A stretch of DNA of 34,894 bases, from contig JAENVU010000469.1 in assembly GCA_016650415.1 (NCBI GenBank), positions 1 to 34,894 on the forward strand, in the 5' to 3' direction. The stretch is from Acidimicrobiia bacterium. GTDB lineage: Bacteria > Actinomycetota > Acidimicrobiia > IMCC26256 > JAENVU01. The notes beneath the pieces are model-generated. The model was not told the origin of the DNA. It did not search any database and worked only from the letters and a program-made list of their open reading frames with translations. The position numbers and the translations under genes were made by a program. Positions within the stretch are counted from its first letter, which is position 1, and each line of letters opens with the position of its first letter. Of the stretch, positions 1-7,654 are shown piece by piece.

Positions 1-72
1 CTCGAGGTCCTCCCCGCCGACCTGGTGCGCGTCGAGCCGTTCGGTGGAGAACTCGAGTGGCCCGCAGATCAC
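1..72 (-). CDS. Possible partial CDS or leader before the next rib gene (edge)
   Basis: A GTG overlaps the ribBA stop codon (GTGA) and opens a frame of 24 codons that runs off the left edge; it begins MICGPLEF. The same overlap style joins many genes in this window, which favours a real start. However, the peptide does not resemble the N-terminus of lumazine synthase (RibH), the gene normally expected after ribBA. An alternative reading is that this is only a spacer. A strong Shine-Dalgarno-like GGGGAGGA lies at 8-15 on the minus strand, well placed for a ribH start just outside the window. I cannot decide between the two. Confidence 0.25.
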   Translation of the reverse strand, partial: MICGPLEFSTERLDAHQVGGEDLE

Positions 73-1301
73 GCGGTGGTCTCGCTCTCGCTCCCCGCCT
101 CGTCCAGACCGAGGATGTGGCCCATCTTCTGTTGCTTCGTGCGCAGGTACGCGATGTTCTCGGAATTCGGCGCGATCGAGAGCGGCACGCGCTCGACGAT
201 CTCCAGGCCGAAGCCCTCGAGTCCGCCGTACTTGGCCGGGTTGTTGGTCATGACGCGCATGGTCGTGATCCCGAGATCGACGAGCACCTGCGAGCCGATG
301 CCGTACTCACGCGAGTCGGCCGGGAATCCCAGCTCCTCGTTGGCTTCCACGGTGTCCCGGCCCTGGTCCTGGAGGGTGTACGCCCGCAGCTTGTGTCCGA
401 GGCCGATGCCGCGCCCTTCGTGGCCGCGCAGGTACACGACGACCCCGCGCCCTTCGGCCGCGATCTGGGCCAGCGCGCCATCGAGTTGCAGGCCGCAGTC
501 GCAGCGCATCGAACCGAACACGTCACCGGTCAGGCATTCGCTGTGGACCCGGACGAGCACGTTCTCGTGCCCCGAGACGTCACCGCAGACGAACGCCATG
601 TGCTCCACCCCGTCGAGCAGGCTCTCGAAGACGTAGGCGGTGAAATCGCCGTGGCGCGTCGGGATCCGGGCTTCACTGACCCGCCGCACCAGCTTCTCCC
701 GGTGACGGCGGTAGCGGATGAGGTCCGCGATGGTGATCAGCTGCAGGCCGTGCTCGGCCGCGAACGCTTCGAGTTGGGGCAACCGGGCCATCGTGCCGTC
801 GTCGTTCACGACCTCGGCCAACACACCCGATTCACTCAAACCCGCAAGGCGGGAGAGGTCGACGGCCGCCTCCGTGTGACCGGCCCGCTTCAGCACTCCG
901 CCCTCGCGATACCGCAGTGGGAAGATGTGACCGGGCCGAGCGAAATCGGTGGCCTTCGATGCCGGATCGATCAGTTTCTTGATCGTCGTGGATCGGTCGG
1001 CCGCGGAGATACCGGTCGTCGTATCGGCCATGGCATCGACCGACACCGTGAACGCGGTGCGCTGCGATTCGGTGTTGTTGCTCACCATCAGCGGCAACTG
1101 CAGTTCGTCGAGGCGCTCCCCCATCATCGGCATGCAGATCACCCCGCTCGTGTAGCGCACGAAGAAGCTCATCGCCTCGGGCGTGATCTTGTCGGCCGCC
1201 ATGATGAGGTCGCCCTCGTTCTCGCGGTCTTCGTCGTCGACGACGATGACGATCTCGCCGCGACCGATCGCGGCGATCGCGTTTTCGATGTGGGTGAACA
1301 T
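69..1301 (-). CDS. ribBA: Bifunctional DHBP synthase / GTP cyclohydrolase II
   Basis: This 410-residue protein makes both riboflavin precursors. The N-terminal half converts ribulose 5-phosphate to 3,4-dihydroxy-2-butanone 4-phosphate. The C-terminal half converts GTP to the diaminopyrimidine precursor. The RibB half shows VVDDEDRENEGDL near residues 20-32 and RPGHIFPLR near residues 122-130. The RibA half shows the zinc ligands in HSECLTGDVFGSMRCDCG and the signature RGHEGRGIGLGHK, and ends in the expected NNPAKYGGLEG region. Length is normal for a fused RibBA. The ATG lies 3 bases after the ribE stop, with GGGAG 7 bases upstream. It is the third gene of the FMN-riboswitch-controlled operon and acts in the cytoplasm. 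Confidence 0.96.
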   Translation of the reverse strand: MFTHIENAIAAIGRGEIVIVVDDEDRENEGDLIMAADKITPEAMSFFVRYTSGVICMPMMGERLDELQLPLMVSNNTESQRTAFTVSVDAMADTTTGISAADRSTTIKKLIDPASKATDFARPGHIFPLRYREGGVLKRAGHTEAAVDLSRLAGLSESGVLAEVVNDDGTMARLPQLEAFAAEHGLQLITIADLIRYRRHREKLVRRVSEARIPTRHGDFTAYVFESLLDGVEHMAFVCGDVSGHENVLVRVHSECLTGDVFGSMRCDCGLQLDGALAQIAAEGRGVVVYLRGHEGRGIGLGHKLRAYTLQDQGRDTVEANEELGFPADSREYGIGSQVLVDLGITTMRVMTNNPAKYGGLEGFGLEIVERVPLSIAPNSENIAYLRTKQQKMGHILGLDEAGSESETTA

Positions 1302-1304
1302 CGG

Positions 1305-1907
1305 TTACTCCCTGGTGGCGAGCAGACGCTCGACGTGTTTGGCGAGGATGTCGACCTCGACGTTGACGGGATCGCCCGGCCCCTTGTGGCCGAGCGTGGT
1401 GACACTGAGCGTGTGGGGAATCACGGCGACGTCGAGGGTGCCCTCGGAATCGTCGAAGGCGGCGACGGTGAGGCTGATGCCGTCGAGCGTGATCGAGCCC
1501 TTCTCCACGACGTAGCGCAAGAGTGATTCCGGGAGCGCGAAGCACATACGAACCGAACCGTCGGGCAGCGGGTCCCGGGTGGCGAGGTGACCGATGCCAT
1601 CGACGTGGCCTTGGACGATGTGACCGCCCAGACGATCCTCGACTCGCACCGGGCGTTCGAGGTTCACCGGGTCGCCCACGCGCATGGCGCCGAGACTCGT
1701 ACGGTCGAGGGTTTCGGTGACCGCATCCGCGGCCCACCACCCGGTACCGAGTTCGACGACGGTGAGACAGCAACCGTTCACCGCGATCGAGTCGCCGAGC
1801 TTGGCGTCGGTGGTCACGGTGGTGGCGTCGACCTCCAGCCTCGCCCCGCCGTCGTTGGGAGTGATCGTTCGCACCCGCCCGAGTTCTTCGACGATGCCGG
1901 TGAACAT
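1305..1907 (-). CDS. ribE: Riboflavin synthase, alpha subunit
   Basis: A 200-residue protein that dismutates two molecules of 6,7-dimethyl-8-ribityllumazine into riboflavin and a pyrimidine. It begins MFTGIVEELG, the hallmark N-terminus of the family. It shows the internal duplication of two lumazine-binding barrels: SIAVNGCCLTV in the first half matches SITLDGISLTV in the second, and GHIVQGHVDG marks the boundary. The ATG shares one base with the ribD stop (TGATG), so it is translationally coupled to ribD. An open frame extends far upstream but has no family similarity there, and the MFTGIVE start is clear. The gene is also called ribC in some species. Confidence 0.96.
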   Translation of the reverse strand: MFTGIVEELGRVRTITPNDGGARLEVDATTVTTDAKLGDSIAVNGCCLTVVELGTGWWAADAVTETLDRTSLGAMRVGDPVNLERPVRVEDRLGGHIVQGHVDGIGHLATRDPLPDGSVRMCFALPESLLRYVVEKGSITLDGISLTVAAFDDSEGTLDVAVIPHTLSVTTLGHKGPGDPVNVEVDILAKHVERLLATRE

Positions 1908-3031
1908 CAGGCCGCCACCTCCGACCGCGCCAGGCGGTCGTAGGTGACCCGCACGTCGACCCCGATCGGTCGGACATCGGACACGTGCCAGCGCGGCGCA
2001 TCGGCCAGCGTGCTCGCCCCCGGATACGCGAGGACGGCACGTCCCTGCTCGCCGAGGATCACCGGCGCAACGTAGGTCATGATCCGATCGGCCAGGCCTT
2101 CCGCGACGAGGGCGCCATGCAGTTTCCCGCCACCCTCGACCATCGCCTGGAGCACACCTCGATCCGAGCCCAGGATGCGGAACACGGCCGGGAGATCCAC
2201 GCCCCGGCCCGAGATCCCGGGCGCCACGATTTCCACCTCGACACCGGCGCCGGCCCAGGCGGCGCGGGCCGCGCCGGGCGCGGCCGACGTCGTGAAGACC
2301 AACGTGGGCGCCAGGCTCGTGTCGAACAACGGCCCTTCGACCGGGACCGCGCCCTTCGCATCGAGCAACACCCGAAGCGGTTGGCCATTCGGCGGCACGG
2401 CCACATCGCGCACCGTCAGGCTCGGCCGATCCGCGCGAGCGGTCGCCGGCCCGACGATGATCGCCTGAGATTCGGCTCGCAGCCGGTGCGAATCCGCACG
2501 GGCCGCAGGACCGGTGATCCATTGCGAGGAGCCGTCGGCCGCCGACGTGCGACCGTCGAGGCTCATCGCGGTCTTGATCAACGAGAACGCCCGCCCGGTA
2601 CGGCGCTGATGGAGGTACGGAGCCAGCTGCTCCGACACCGTCGCCGCCCCCACGCCCACGAGCACCTCGATGCCCGCATCTCGCAGCCGTTCGTGACCCT
2701 TTCCGGCGACGGACGAATCGGGATCCTCGATGCCGGCAACGACGCGGGACACGCCCGCGGCCACGAGCGCCTCGGCGCAGGGCGGCGTCCGCCCGTGGTG
2801 GGCGCACGGTTCGAGCGTCACGTACGCGGTCGCACCGCGGACATCCCCGGCCCCGGCCAGCGCCTCGACTTCGGCGTGACGGCCGCCCGGTGGCTGGGAG
2901 GCCCCAGTCGCGAGGACCACGCCATCGCGCACCAACACGCATCCGACCCACGGGTTCGGCGCGGTCCGCAACCGCGCGACATCGGCCGCAGCAATCGCCT
3001 GGGCCATGAACTCGTCGTCGGTGGTCGTCAT
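1907..3031 (-). CDS. ribD: Bifunctional diaminohydroxyphosphoribosylaminopyrimidine deaminase / reductase
   Basis: A 374-residue enzyme for the second and third steps of the pyrimidine branch of riboflavin synthesis. The N-terminal cytidine-deaminase-type zinc domain has TAPNPWVGCV, HAEVEAL (zinc His and catalytic Glu) and PCAHHGRTPPC (zinc Cys pair). The C-terminal NADPH-dependent reductase domain begins near residue 145 with LIKTAMSLDGRTS and includes VEGGGKLHGAL. I placed the start at the ATG beginning MTTTDDEF because GAGG lies 8 bases upstream and the preceding 29 open codons have no family similarity and run into the riboswitch. It is the first gene of the rib operon, and its stop overlaps the ribE start. 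Confidence 0.95.
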   Translation of the reverse strand: MTTTDDEFMAQAIAAADVARLRTAPNPWVGCVLVRDGVVLATGASQPPGGRHAEVEALAGAGDVRGATAYVTLEPCAHHGRTPPCAEALVAAGVSRVVAGIEDPDSSVAGKGHERLRDAGIEVLVGVGAATVSEQLAPYLHQRRTGRAFSLIKTAMSLDGRTSAADGSSQWITGPAARADSHRLRAESQAIIVGPATARADRPSLTVRDVAVPPNGQPLRVLLDAKGAVPVEGPLFDTSLAPTLVFTTSAAPGAARAAWAGAGVEVEIVAPGISGRGVDLPAVFRILGSDRGVLQAMVEGGGKLHGALVAEGLADRIMTYVAPVILGEQGRAVLAYPGASTLADAPRWHVSDVRPIGVDVRVTYDRLARSEVAA

Positions 3032-3065
3032 CTGCGGGCCTCGTTTGCCCACGGGGTATGCCGAC

Positions 3066-3087
3066 GGCACGCGCGGCGACGAGTGCC
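3066..3087 (-). other. Hairpin between FMN aptamer and ribD
   Basis: The RNA folds into GGCAC / GTGCC with a 12-base GC-rich loop, between the aptamer and the ribD Shine-Dalgarno. Its position suits the expression platform of the riboswitch. No run of T follows it, so control of translation is more likely than termination. This is inferred from sequence pairing only. Confidence 0.35.
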
Positions 3088-3094
3088 TTCCGAC

Positions 3095-3235
3095 GTCCTC
3101 TCCCATCCGGACTCTCACCGTCGGCTGAGGAATCTCACCTCATCGGCTCGTAGCTGGTGGCCACGAGTTCGCGGGCTCCCGCACAGCTCGTGTGCGGTTA
3201 CCGCCGGTCGGGACTTGCACCCATACCCCGAGGAC
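3095..3235 (-). promoter_or_regulatory. FMN riboswitch (RFN element)
   Basis: The minus strand carries the conserved RFN blocks in order: TCCTCGGGG, a GTGCAAGTCCCGACCGGCGGT block, GGGAGCCCGCGA, GCCGATGAGGTGAGATTCC, then GCCGACGGTGAGAGTCCGG and ATGGGAGAGGAC. The closing P1 stem is exact: GTCCTC at the 5' end pairs with GAGGAC at the 3' end. It lies about 65 bases upstream of the ribD start in the leader of ribD-ribE-ribBA. By family knowledge it binds flavin mononucleotide and lowers expression when FMN is plentiful. Confidence 0.96.
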
Positions 3236-3258
3236 TCTGTTTGAAATTGTGTGACCGC

Positions 3259-3288
3259 ACTTTATCACGGTTCCGATCAAAAATGAAA
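3259..3288 (-). promoter_or_regulatory. Candidate promoter of the rib operon
   Basis: Upstream of the riboswitch the minus strand is clearly A+T-richer than its surroundings. TGATAAAGT looks like an extended -10 (TAAAGT at 3259-3264), and TTTCAT lies 18 bases further upstream as a weak -35. Transcription would begin near 3252, shortly before the aptamer. The position is convincing; the exact boxes are a guess. Confidence 0.4.
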
Positions 3289-3299
3289 CGTGTTCTATT

Positions 3300-3695
3300 T
3301 CACTTGAGCTTGATCAAACCGGCTGCGGTCGGCCGGAATCCGCACGCATCCACATAGAAGGCCCGGTGCCGCGCGTCGAAGTCGGCGTGGAGCCACTCAC
3401 ACCCGCCGGCCCGCGCCTGGGCGACGGCGAAATCAATCAGCCGAGTCCCGACCCCGGTCCGCCGCGTGTCCGCCGCGACCATCGTGTCGATCAGGAACGC
3501 GTGGACACCGCCGTCCCCCACGACGTTGACGAACCCGACGAGCTCACGCCCATCCCGCGCGGTGACCCAGCCGACGCTGCGCGAAGCCAGACGCTCGTTC
3601 CACGGATCGGTCAGTAGGGCATGCTCGAAGGCATCGGCGTGCAGCGCATCGAGTTCGAAATCGGCCACGGCACCCCGCCATTCATACGTGATCAC
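3300..3695 (-). CDS. GNAT family N-acetyltransferase
   Basis: A 131-residue, single-domain GNAT protein; the substrate cannot be read from sequence. The acetyl-CoA pyrophosphate-binding loop is MVAADTRRTGVGTRL near residues 72-86 (R-x-x-G-x-G form). It is followed by the helix LIDFAVAQARAGGCEWLHADFD and the closing strand AFYVDACGFRPTAAGLIKLK, typical of the C-terminal half of the fold. The GTG start has no Shine-Dalgarno. A TACGAT hexamer ends 6 bases before it, suggesting a leaderless transcript. It lies between mogA and the riboswitch leader and appears to be its own unit, so it need not relate to riboflavin synthesis. Confidence 0.85.
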   Translation of the reverse strand: MITYEWRGAVADFELDALHADAFEHALLTDPWNERLASRSVGWVTARDGRELVGFVNVVGDGGVHAFLIDTMVAADTRRTGVGTRLIDFAVAQARAGGCEWLHADFDARHRAFYVDACGFRPTAAGLIKLK

Positions 3696-3701
3696 CGACG
3701 A

Positions 3702-3707
3702 ATCGTA
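3702..3707 (-). promoter_or_regulatory. Candidate -10 box, leaderless GNAT gene
   Basis: TACGAT on the minus strand ends 6 bases before the GTG of the acetyltransferase gene, so transcription would start at or next to the start codon. No clear -35 is visible. Leaderless genes with TANNNT boxes are common in actinobacteria. Confidence 0.35.
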
Positions 3708-3713
3708 CCGAAA

Positions 3714-4196
3714 TCAGTGAGGACGACCACCGGCCAGCAGATCCAGCGCGTGGGGGACGACCGGCAGGATCACCTCGATCGCCTCGACCGCGCCACCGGA
3801 GCTTCCCGGGGTGTTCACGATCAGGCACGCGCCGATCGTTCCGGCCACCGCGCGCGACAGCATGCCGAACCCGCGCCCGCCTTCGTCACTCGCTCGCCGG
3901 ACGGCCTCGACCAGGCCCGGCGCCTCCCGCTCGATCACCGCACGGGTACCTTCGGGAGTGAGGTCACGAGGGCCGAAGCCCGTTCCACCGGTGGTCACGA
4001 TCAGACCCGCAAATCCGCGCGACAGGTTCCGTAACGCGTGCGCGACGTGGTCGACCCCGTCGGCGATCACCGCATGGTCGACGACGGTCGCGCCGACTGA
4101 TTCGAGTCGAGCGACGAGTGCGACGCCGGACTTGTCCTCCCGCGTGCCGGCGGCGACGCCGTCCGAGACGGTCAGCACCTTCGCCGCGAAGGTCAT
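3714..4196 (-). CDS. MogA/MoaB family molybdopterin-binding protein
   Basis: A 160-residue protein of the MogA/MoaB family, which adenylylates molybdopterin during molybdenum cofactor synthesis. It begins with KVLTVSDGVAAGTREDKSG, carries the signature TTGGTGFGPRDLTPEGT near residues 71-87, and ends with NTPGSSGGAVEAIEVILP. Length matches the family (about 160-195). The ATG overlaps the rpe stop (ATGA), so it is the last gene of the rsmB-rpe-mogA run. No other cofactor genes are nearby. MogA and MoaB cannot be told apart from sequence alone, so I give no symbol. Confidence 0.9.
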   Translation of the reverse strand: MTFAAKVLTVSDGVAAGTREDKSGVALVARLESVGATVVDHAVIADGVDHVAHALRNLSRGFAGLIVTTGGTGFGPRDLTPEGTRAVIEREAPGLVEAVRRASDEGGRGFGMLSRAVAGTIGACLIVNTPGSSGGAVEAIEVILPVVPHALDLLAGGRPH

Positions 4197-4849
4197 CCCG
4201 CGCCCCACGCGGCCTCGCGGATCGCGCGTGCTGCCTGGGCCGGGTCGGGCTTGCCGAAGATGGCGCTCCCGGCCACCAGGATGTCGGCGCCCGCCGCGGC
4301 GGCGAGTGGTGCAGTCTCGAGGTTGATCCCACCATCGATCTCGAGCTCGACCGGCAACTTCCGCTCGTCGACGATCTCCCGGGCCGCCCGAACCTTGTCG
4401 AGGACCTCGGGCAGGAACGCCTGGCCACCGAAGCCAGGGTGCACGCTCATGAACAGGAGGATGTCGATCTCGTCGAGATAGGACACGACCGCATCGAAGG
4501 GCGTCTCCGGATTGAGCACCAACCCGACGCGCATGCCGTGCGCGCGCATCCGGTCGAACAACGGGCGCGGATCGCCGAGCTCCACGTGCACCGTGCAACT
4601 GTCGGCGCCGGCCGCAGCGAAATCATCGAGGAGATCACCCGGATTGTCGATCATCAGGTGACAGTCCAGGTAGAGGTCGGTCCGCGGGCGGAGGCACTTC
4701 ACCACCGGTGCGCCGATCGACAGGTTCGGAACGAAGTGACCGTCCATGACGTCGACGTGCAGGAGATCGGCCTCCGCGGCAACGCGGTCGACTTCCGCCG
4801 CCAGTTCCGAGAAGTCGCACGCGAGGATCGAGGGCGCAATCTTTCCCAT
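4193..4849 (-). CDS. rpe: Ribulose-phosphate 3-epimerase
   Basis: A 218-residue TIM-barrel enzyme that interconverts ribulose 5-phosphate and xylulose 5-phosphate in the pentose phosphate pathway. Motifs in order are IAPSILACDF at residues 4-13, LHVDVMDGHFVPN (metal His and catalytic Asp), CHLMI, MSVHPGFGGQAF, and ELEIDGGIN near residue 175 with the second catalytic Asp. Length is typical. The ATG lies 9 bases after the rsmB stop, with CAGGCG just upstream. The neighbouring riboflavin genes use ribulose 5-phosphate, but the order rsmB-rpe-rib is widespread in actinobacteria and need not imply direct coupling. Confidence 0.96.
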   Translation of the reverse strand: MGKIAPSILACDFSELAAEVDRVAAEADLLHVDVMDGHFVPNLSIGAPVVKCLRPRTDLYLDCHLMIDNPGDLLDDFAAAGADSCTVHVELGDPRPLFDRMRAHGMRVGLVLNPETPFDAVVSYLDEIDILLFMSVHPGFGGQAFLPEVLDKVRAAREIVDERKLPVELEIDGGINLETAPLAAAAGADILVAGSAIFGKPDPAQAARAIREAAWGAG

Positions 4850-4858
4850 CGCCTGACC

Positions 4859-6160
4859 CTATAGGGGACAACGCAACGACAGGATGTACATGCCGTCGGT
4901 GCCGGCGGCGCTGGGCAGGAGGCGAGCCCCGCGGCCGACCGGTGCCCATGGTGCCGACGGAGGCGGGAGCGATTCCCAGCCGGGAAGCGCGGTCACGGCC
5001 CACTCGTCCACCGCGACCGTCTCCGCCCGAGTGAGCGTGCACACCGAATAGACGAGCACCCCACCGGGGCGCACCACCCGACTCGCGGCTTCGAGCAACA
5101 ACGGCTGGATCCGAGCCAGCTGATCGATCGTTGCGGGCTCGAGTCGCCAGCGCGCTTCCGGACGACGCCGCAACACCCCGAGACCGCTGCACGGTGCATC
5201 GACGAGCACCCGATCGAAGCTCCCCCCACGGAAGGGCAGCTCCATCCCGTCGGCCACGATCGGTGTCACCGAGTTCAAGCCCAGGCGGTCGGCGCCCTCG
5301 CCGACCATACGGGTCCGGGCCACGTTGCGGTCGAGGCCGACCACGAGACCGTCGTCGCCCATCGCCTCCGCGAGGGCACTGGTCTTGCCGCCCGGTGCGG
5401 CTCCGACTTCGAGGATCCGCTCACCGGGTTGCGCACCGACCAACTGCGCGACGGCGTGGCTCGCCTGATCCTGCGGTGTCGCACGCCCGTCGCGCACGGC
5501 GGGCAACGCGCGGATGTCACCGGTACCGGTCACGAGGAGGTCGTCGGCAAGGAGCGCGCCGCGGACGACCGCGATTCCCGCCTCCACCAACTCCTGCTCC
5601 ACCGCGTCGGGTGTCGCTCGCTGCCGATTCACCCGTAGGGTCACGACCCCGGGCTCGTTGACCGCGGCGAGTGCCGCGGCGGTGTCGACGGCCCCGAGAT
5701 CCGCGACCAACCGATCGACGATCCAGTTCGGCATCGAGGCCCGGGTCGCAATGGACTCGACATCCTCGCCGGTGGGCAACGACCACGGCGGCCCGGATCG
5801 CGAGAACTTGCGGAGGACCGCGTTCACGAACCCCTTGGCGCGCGGCGACACCTTGCCCATCGCCGCGACGGTCTCCCCGACCGCCGCGTGGGCGGCGATG
5901 CCGTGCGTGAGTTGATAGGCGCCGAGCCGCAAACCGGCGCGCACCGGCGGATCGAGTTTGGCAAGGGGCCGATCGAGACAGGGCCCCAGCTGGTAGTCGA
6001 GCGCCCGTTGCATCCGAACCGTCCCGTAGACCCACTCCGTCACCTGGGCACGGTCCCGGGCGGGCAGGTCGCTCGCGCGCAGCAACGCGGGCAGCACGAC
6101 GTTGGCATAGGCGCCGTCTTCGATCCGGACAAGCGCCCGGATGGCGAGCGTGCGACTCAT
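4859..6160 (-). CDS. rsmB: 16S rRNA (cytosine-967-C5)-methyltransferase
   Basis: A 433-residue rRNA methyltransferase of the RsmB/Sun family. Residues 1-130 form a NusB-like RNA-binding domain, including GFVNAVLRKF. The C-terminal Rossmann methyltransferase domain has the SAM-binding loop VGAAPGGKTSALAEAM and the motif IV DAPCSGLGVLRRRPE with its catalytic Cys-area signature. Motif VI reads VYSVCTLT and holds the second conserved Cys. The ATG overlaps the fmt stop (ATGA). An upstream in-frame extension is open, but the MSRTLAIRALVRIE start matches the family. It follows def and fmt, a classical translation-related cluster. Confidence 0.95.
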   Translation of the reverse strand: MSRTLAIRALVRIEDGAYANVVLPALLRASDLPARDRAQVTEWVYGTVRMQRALDYQLGPCLDRPLAKLDPPVRAGLRLGAYQLTHGIAAHAAVGETVAAMGKVSPRAKGFVNAVLRKFSRSGPPWSLPTGEDVESIATRASMPNWIVDRLVADLGAVDTAAALAAVNEPGVVTLRVNRQRATPDAVEQELVEAGIAVVRGALLADDLLVTGTGDIRALPAVRDGRATPQDQASHAVAQLVGAQPGERILEVGAAPGGKTSALAEAMGDDGLVVGLDRNVARTRMVGEGADRLGLNSVTPIVADGMELPFRGGSFDRVLVDAPCSGLGVLRRRPEARWRLEPATIDQLARIQPLLLEAASRVVRPGGVLVYSVCTLTRAETVAVDEWAVTALPGWESLPPPSAPWAPVGRGARLLPSAAGTDGMYILSLRCPL

Positions 6161-6993
6161 GCGAACGGATCCGCGTCGCGATGACCGGTCCGCCATGCGG
6201 TGTAGGCCATCCGCGCCTTGCCGGCCGGTTGGATCTCGTCGGGAACGAAGCGATCGCCCTCGACATGAGCCGTCCAGACCTTGCACCGCGCTCCCGCGAT
6301 CTCGAGCCAGGCTCCGGGCCGCGGGTTGGCCGCGCGCACGAGACGGACGAGCTCGGCCGGCGGCCGGTTCAGGTCGAGTTCGAACTCGTCGACCGTCAAC
6401 TTCTCGGCGTACACGGCGTCGCCACGCTGCGGCTCCGGTTCGACCTCGGCCACGCGCGGGACGGTCCGGACGAGCAGCTCCGTGCCGGCCGCCGCCAGCC
6501 GTCCGTGCAGCTCGCCCGCGGTCTCCGTGGGCGCGATCGTCAGCACCTCGCGGGCATAGACGGGGCCGGCGTCGAGCGCGAGTTCCACCCCCATGATGCA
6601 GACTCCGGTTTCCCTGTCGTCGGCGAGAATCGCCCGTTCGACCGGTGCGGCGCCGCGCCAGCGCGGCAACAACGAAAAATGCACGTTGACCAGGCCCCCC
6701 GGAATCGCGTCGAGCAGTGCCTGGGGCAGGAGCTGTCCGAATGCGACGACGACGCCGAGGTCGGCCTGGAGGGCCCGGACCTCGTCCACGATCTCGCCCG
6801 ACTTCTCCGGCGTCACGATGGGCAGACCCAGTGCCTCCGCCGCCGCCTTGACCGGGCTCGGGACGAGTCCGGACCCGCGACCGCGCCGGCGATCCGGTTG
6901 TGTGACCACCAACGCGATCTCGTGGCCCGCGGCGGCGAGCGCTTCGAGGGGCGGGACCGCGGCCGCGGGCGTGCCGAAGTAGACGAGCTTCAA
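6157..6993 (-). CDS. fmt: Methionyl-tRNA formyltransferase
   Basis: A 278-residue enzyme that formylates initiator Met-tRNA using 10-formyltetrahydrofolate. It begins MKLVYFGTP, has VNVHFSLLPRWRGAAPVERA (catalytic His and the SLLP folate loop) near residues 102-121, and LDAGPVY for the conserved Asp. The C-terminal tRNA-binding domain is compact, so the protein is about 30 residues shorter than the common 305-315. The closing GKARM segment is present, so it is not truncated. The start codon is TTG, 4 bases after the def stop, with GAGG immediately before it. The stop overlaps the rsmB ATG. Confidence 0.95.
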   Translation of the reverse strand: MKLVYFGTPAAAVPPLEALAAAGHEIALVVTQPDRRRGRGSGLVPSPVKAAAEALGLPIVTPEKSGEIVDEVRALQADLGVVVAFGQLLPQALLDAIPGGLVNVHFSLLPRWRGAAPVERAILADDRETGVCIMGVELALDAGPVYAREVLTIAPTETAGELHGRLAAAGTELLVRTVPRVAEVEPEPQRGDAVYAEKLTVDEFELDLNRPPAELVRLVRAANPRPGAWLEIAGARCKVWTAHVEGDRFVPDEIQPAGKARMAYTAWRTGHRDADPFA

Positions 6994-6997
6994 GACC

Positions 6998-7525
6998 TCA
7001 GAGCTGCCGGACGTCGGCGACGCGTTCTCGGGCCGCGGCGTTCAGGTCGACGTCGCGGAGTTCGCGGAGGGCACGTTTGCGTTCATCGGGGTCGAGTCGG
7101 TCGAGCATCAACACGCCGTCGAGATGGTCGAGTTCGTGGAGGAAGACGCGGCCGAGCAATTCCTCACCCTGGAGGGTCGTCGGGTTGCCGTCGATGTCGA
7201 TGCCGGTGATCGTCACCAGATTCGGTCGGACGATCTCGAAATGGAAACCCGGAATCGACAAGCAGCCCTCTTCGTAGGTCCACTCCCCCTCGGCCTCGGC
7301 CACCTCCGGGTTGAAGATCACCTGCGGCCCTTCACCCACGTCGTAGGTGAACATCCGCTTCTGGACCCCGACCTGGGGCGCGGCGAGCCCGACCCCGGCC
7401 GCCTCGTACATCGTCTCGACCATCGTGTTCACGACACCGACGAGCGCGCCGTCGATCTCGGTCACGTCCTTCGCGCGCTGTTTGAGTACGGGGTCGCCAA
7501 ACACCCTGATCGAATAACCGGCCAT
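6998..7525 (-). CDS. def: Peptide deformylase
   Basis: A 175-residue metalloenzyme that removes the formyl group from new proteins, the partner activity of the adjacent fmt product. All three class motifs are present: GVGLAAPQVGV near residues 44-54, EGCLSIPG with the metal Cys, and HELDHLDG with the two metal His and catalytic Glu. I chose the ATG beginning MAGYSIRVFGDP; a TTG one codon upstream is possible. The ATG overlaps the stop of a short candidate frame (TGATG). Confidence 0.96.
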   Translation of the reverse strand: MAGYSIRVFGDPVLKQRAKDVTEIDGALVGVVNTMVETMYEAAGVGLAAPQVGVQKRMFTYDVGEGPQVIFNPEVAEAEGEWTYEEGCLSIPGFHFEIVRPNLVTITGIDIDGNPTTLQGEELLGRVFLHELDHLDGVLMLDRLDPDERKRALRELRDVDLNAAARERVADVRQL

Positions 7526-7632
7526 CAAATTGCTCGTTCGATCGCCGTCTCGGTACTCGCGTGCCGACGTGGGCTCGCTGCCTCGCGGCTCGCCTCCGCA
7601 GGCTCCGGCTCGGGTCTCTGGGCGCTCGACAT
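7525..7632 (-). CDS. Candidate 35-codon ORF coupled to def
   Basis: A short frame starting MSSAQRPEPEPAEA and ending ETAIERAI fills the gap between the sulfatase and def. Its stop overlaps the def ATG as TGATG, the style used elsewhere in this operon. A TAACCT hexamer (7640-7645 on the minus strand) sits 7 bases before the ATG, which would fit a leaderless promoter. Against a real gene, the middle contains an imperfect repeat of GCGAGCC units and the peptide is low in complexity and Ala/Glu-rich. It may simply be a promoter and leader for def-fmt-rsmB. No function can be assigned. Confidence 0.25.
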   Translation of the reverse strand: MSSAQRPEPEPAEASREAASPRRHASTETAIERAI

Positions 7633-7654
7633 CTGTCCGAGGTTACCGGGCGGG

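Noticed and set aside
3278..3294. A LexA-like palindrome (GAACACGTTTC) upstream of the rib promoter
   Set aside because: The second half does not match GTTC with the required four-base spacing, and a damage response has no evident link to riboflavin synthesis.
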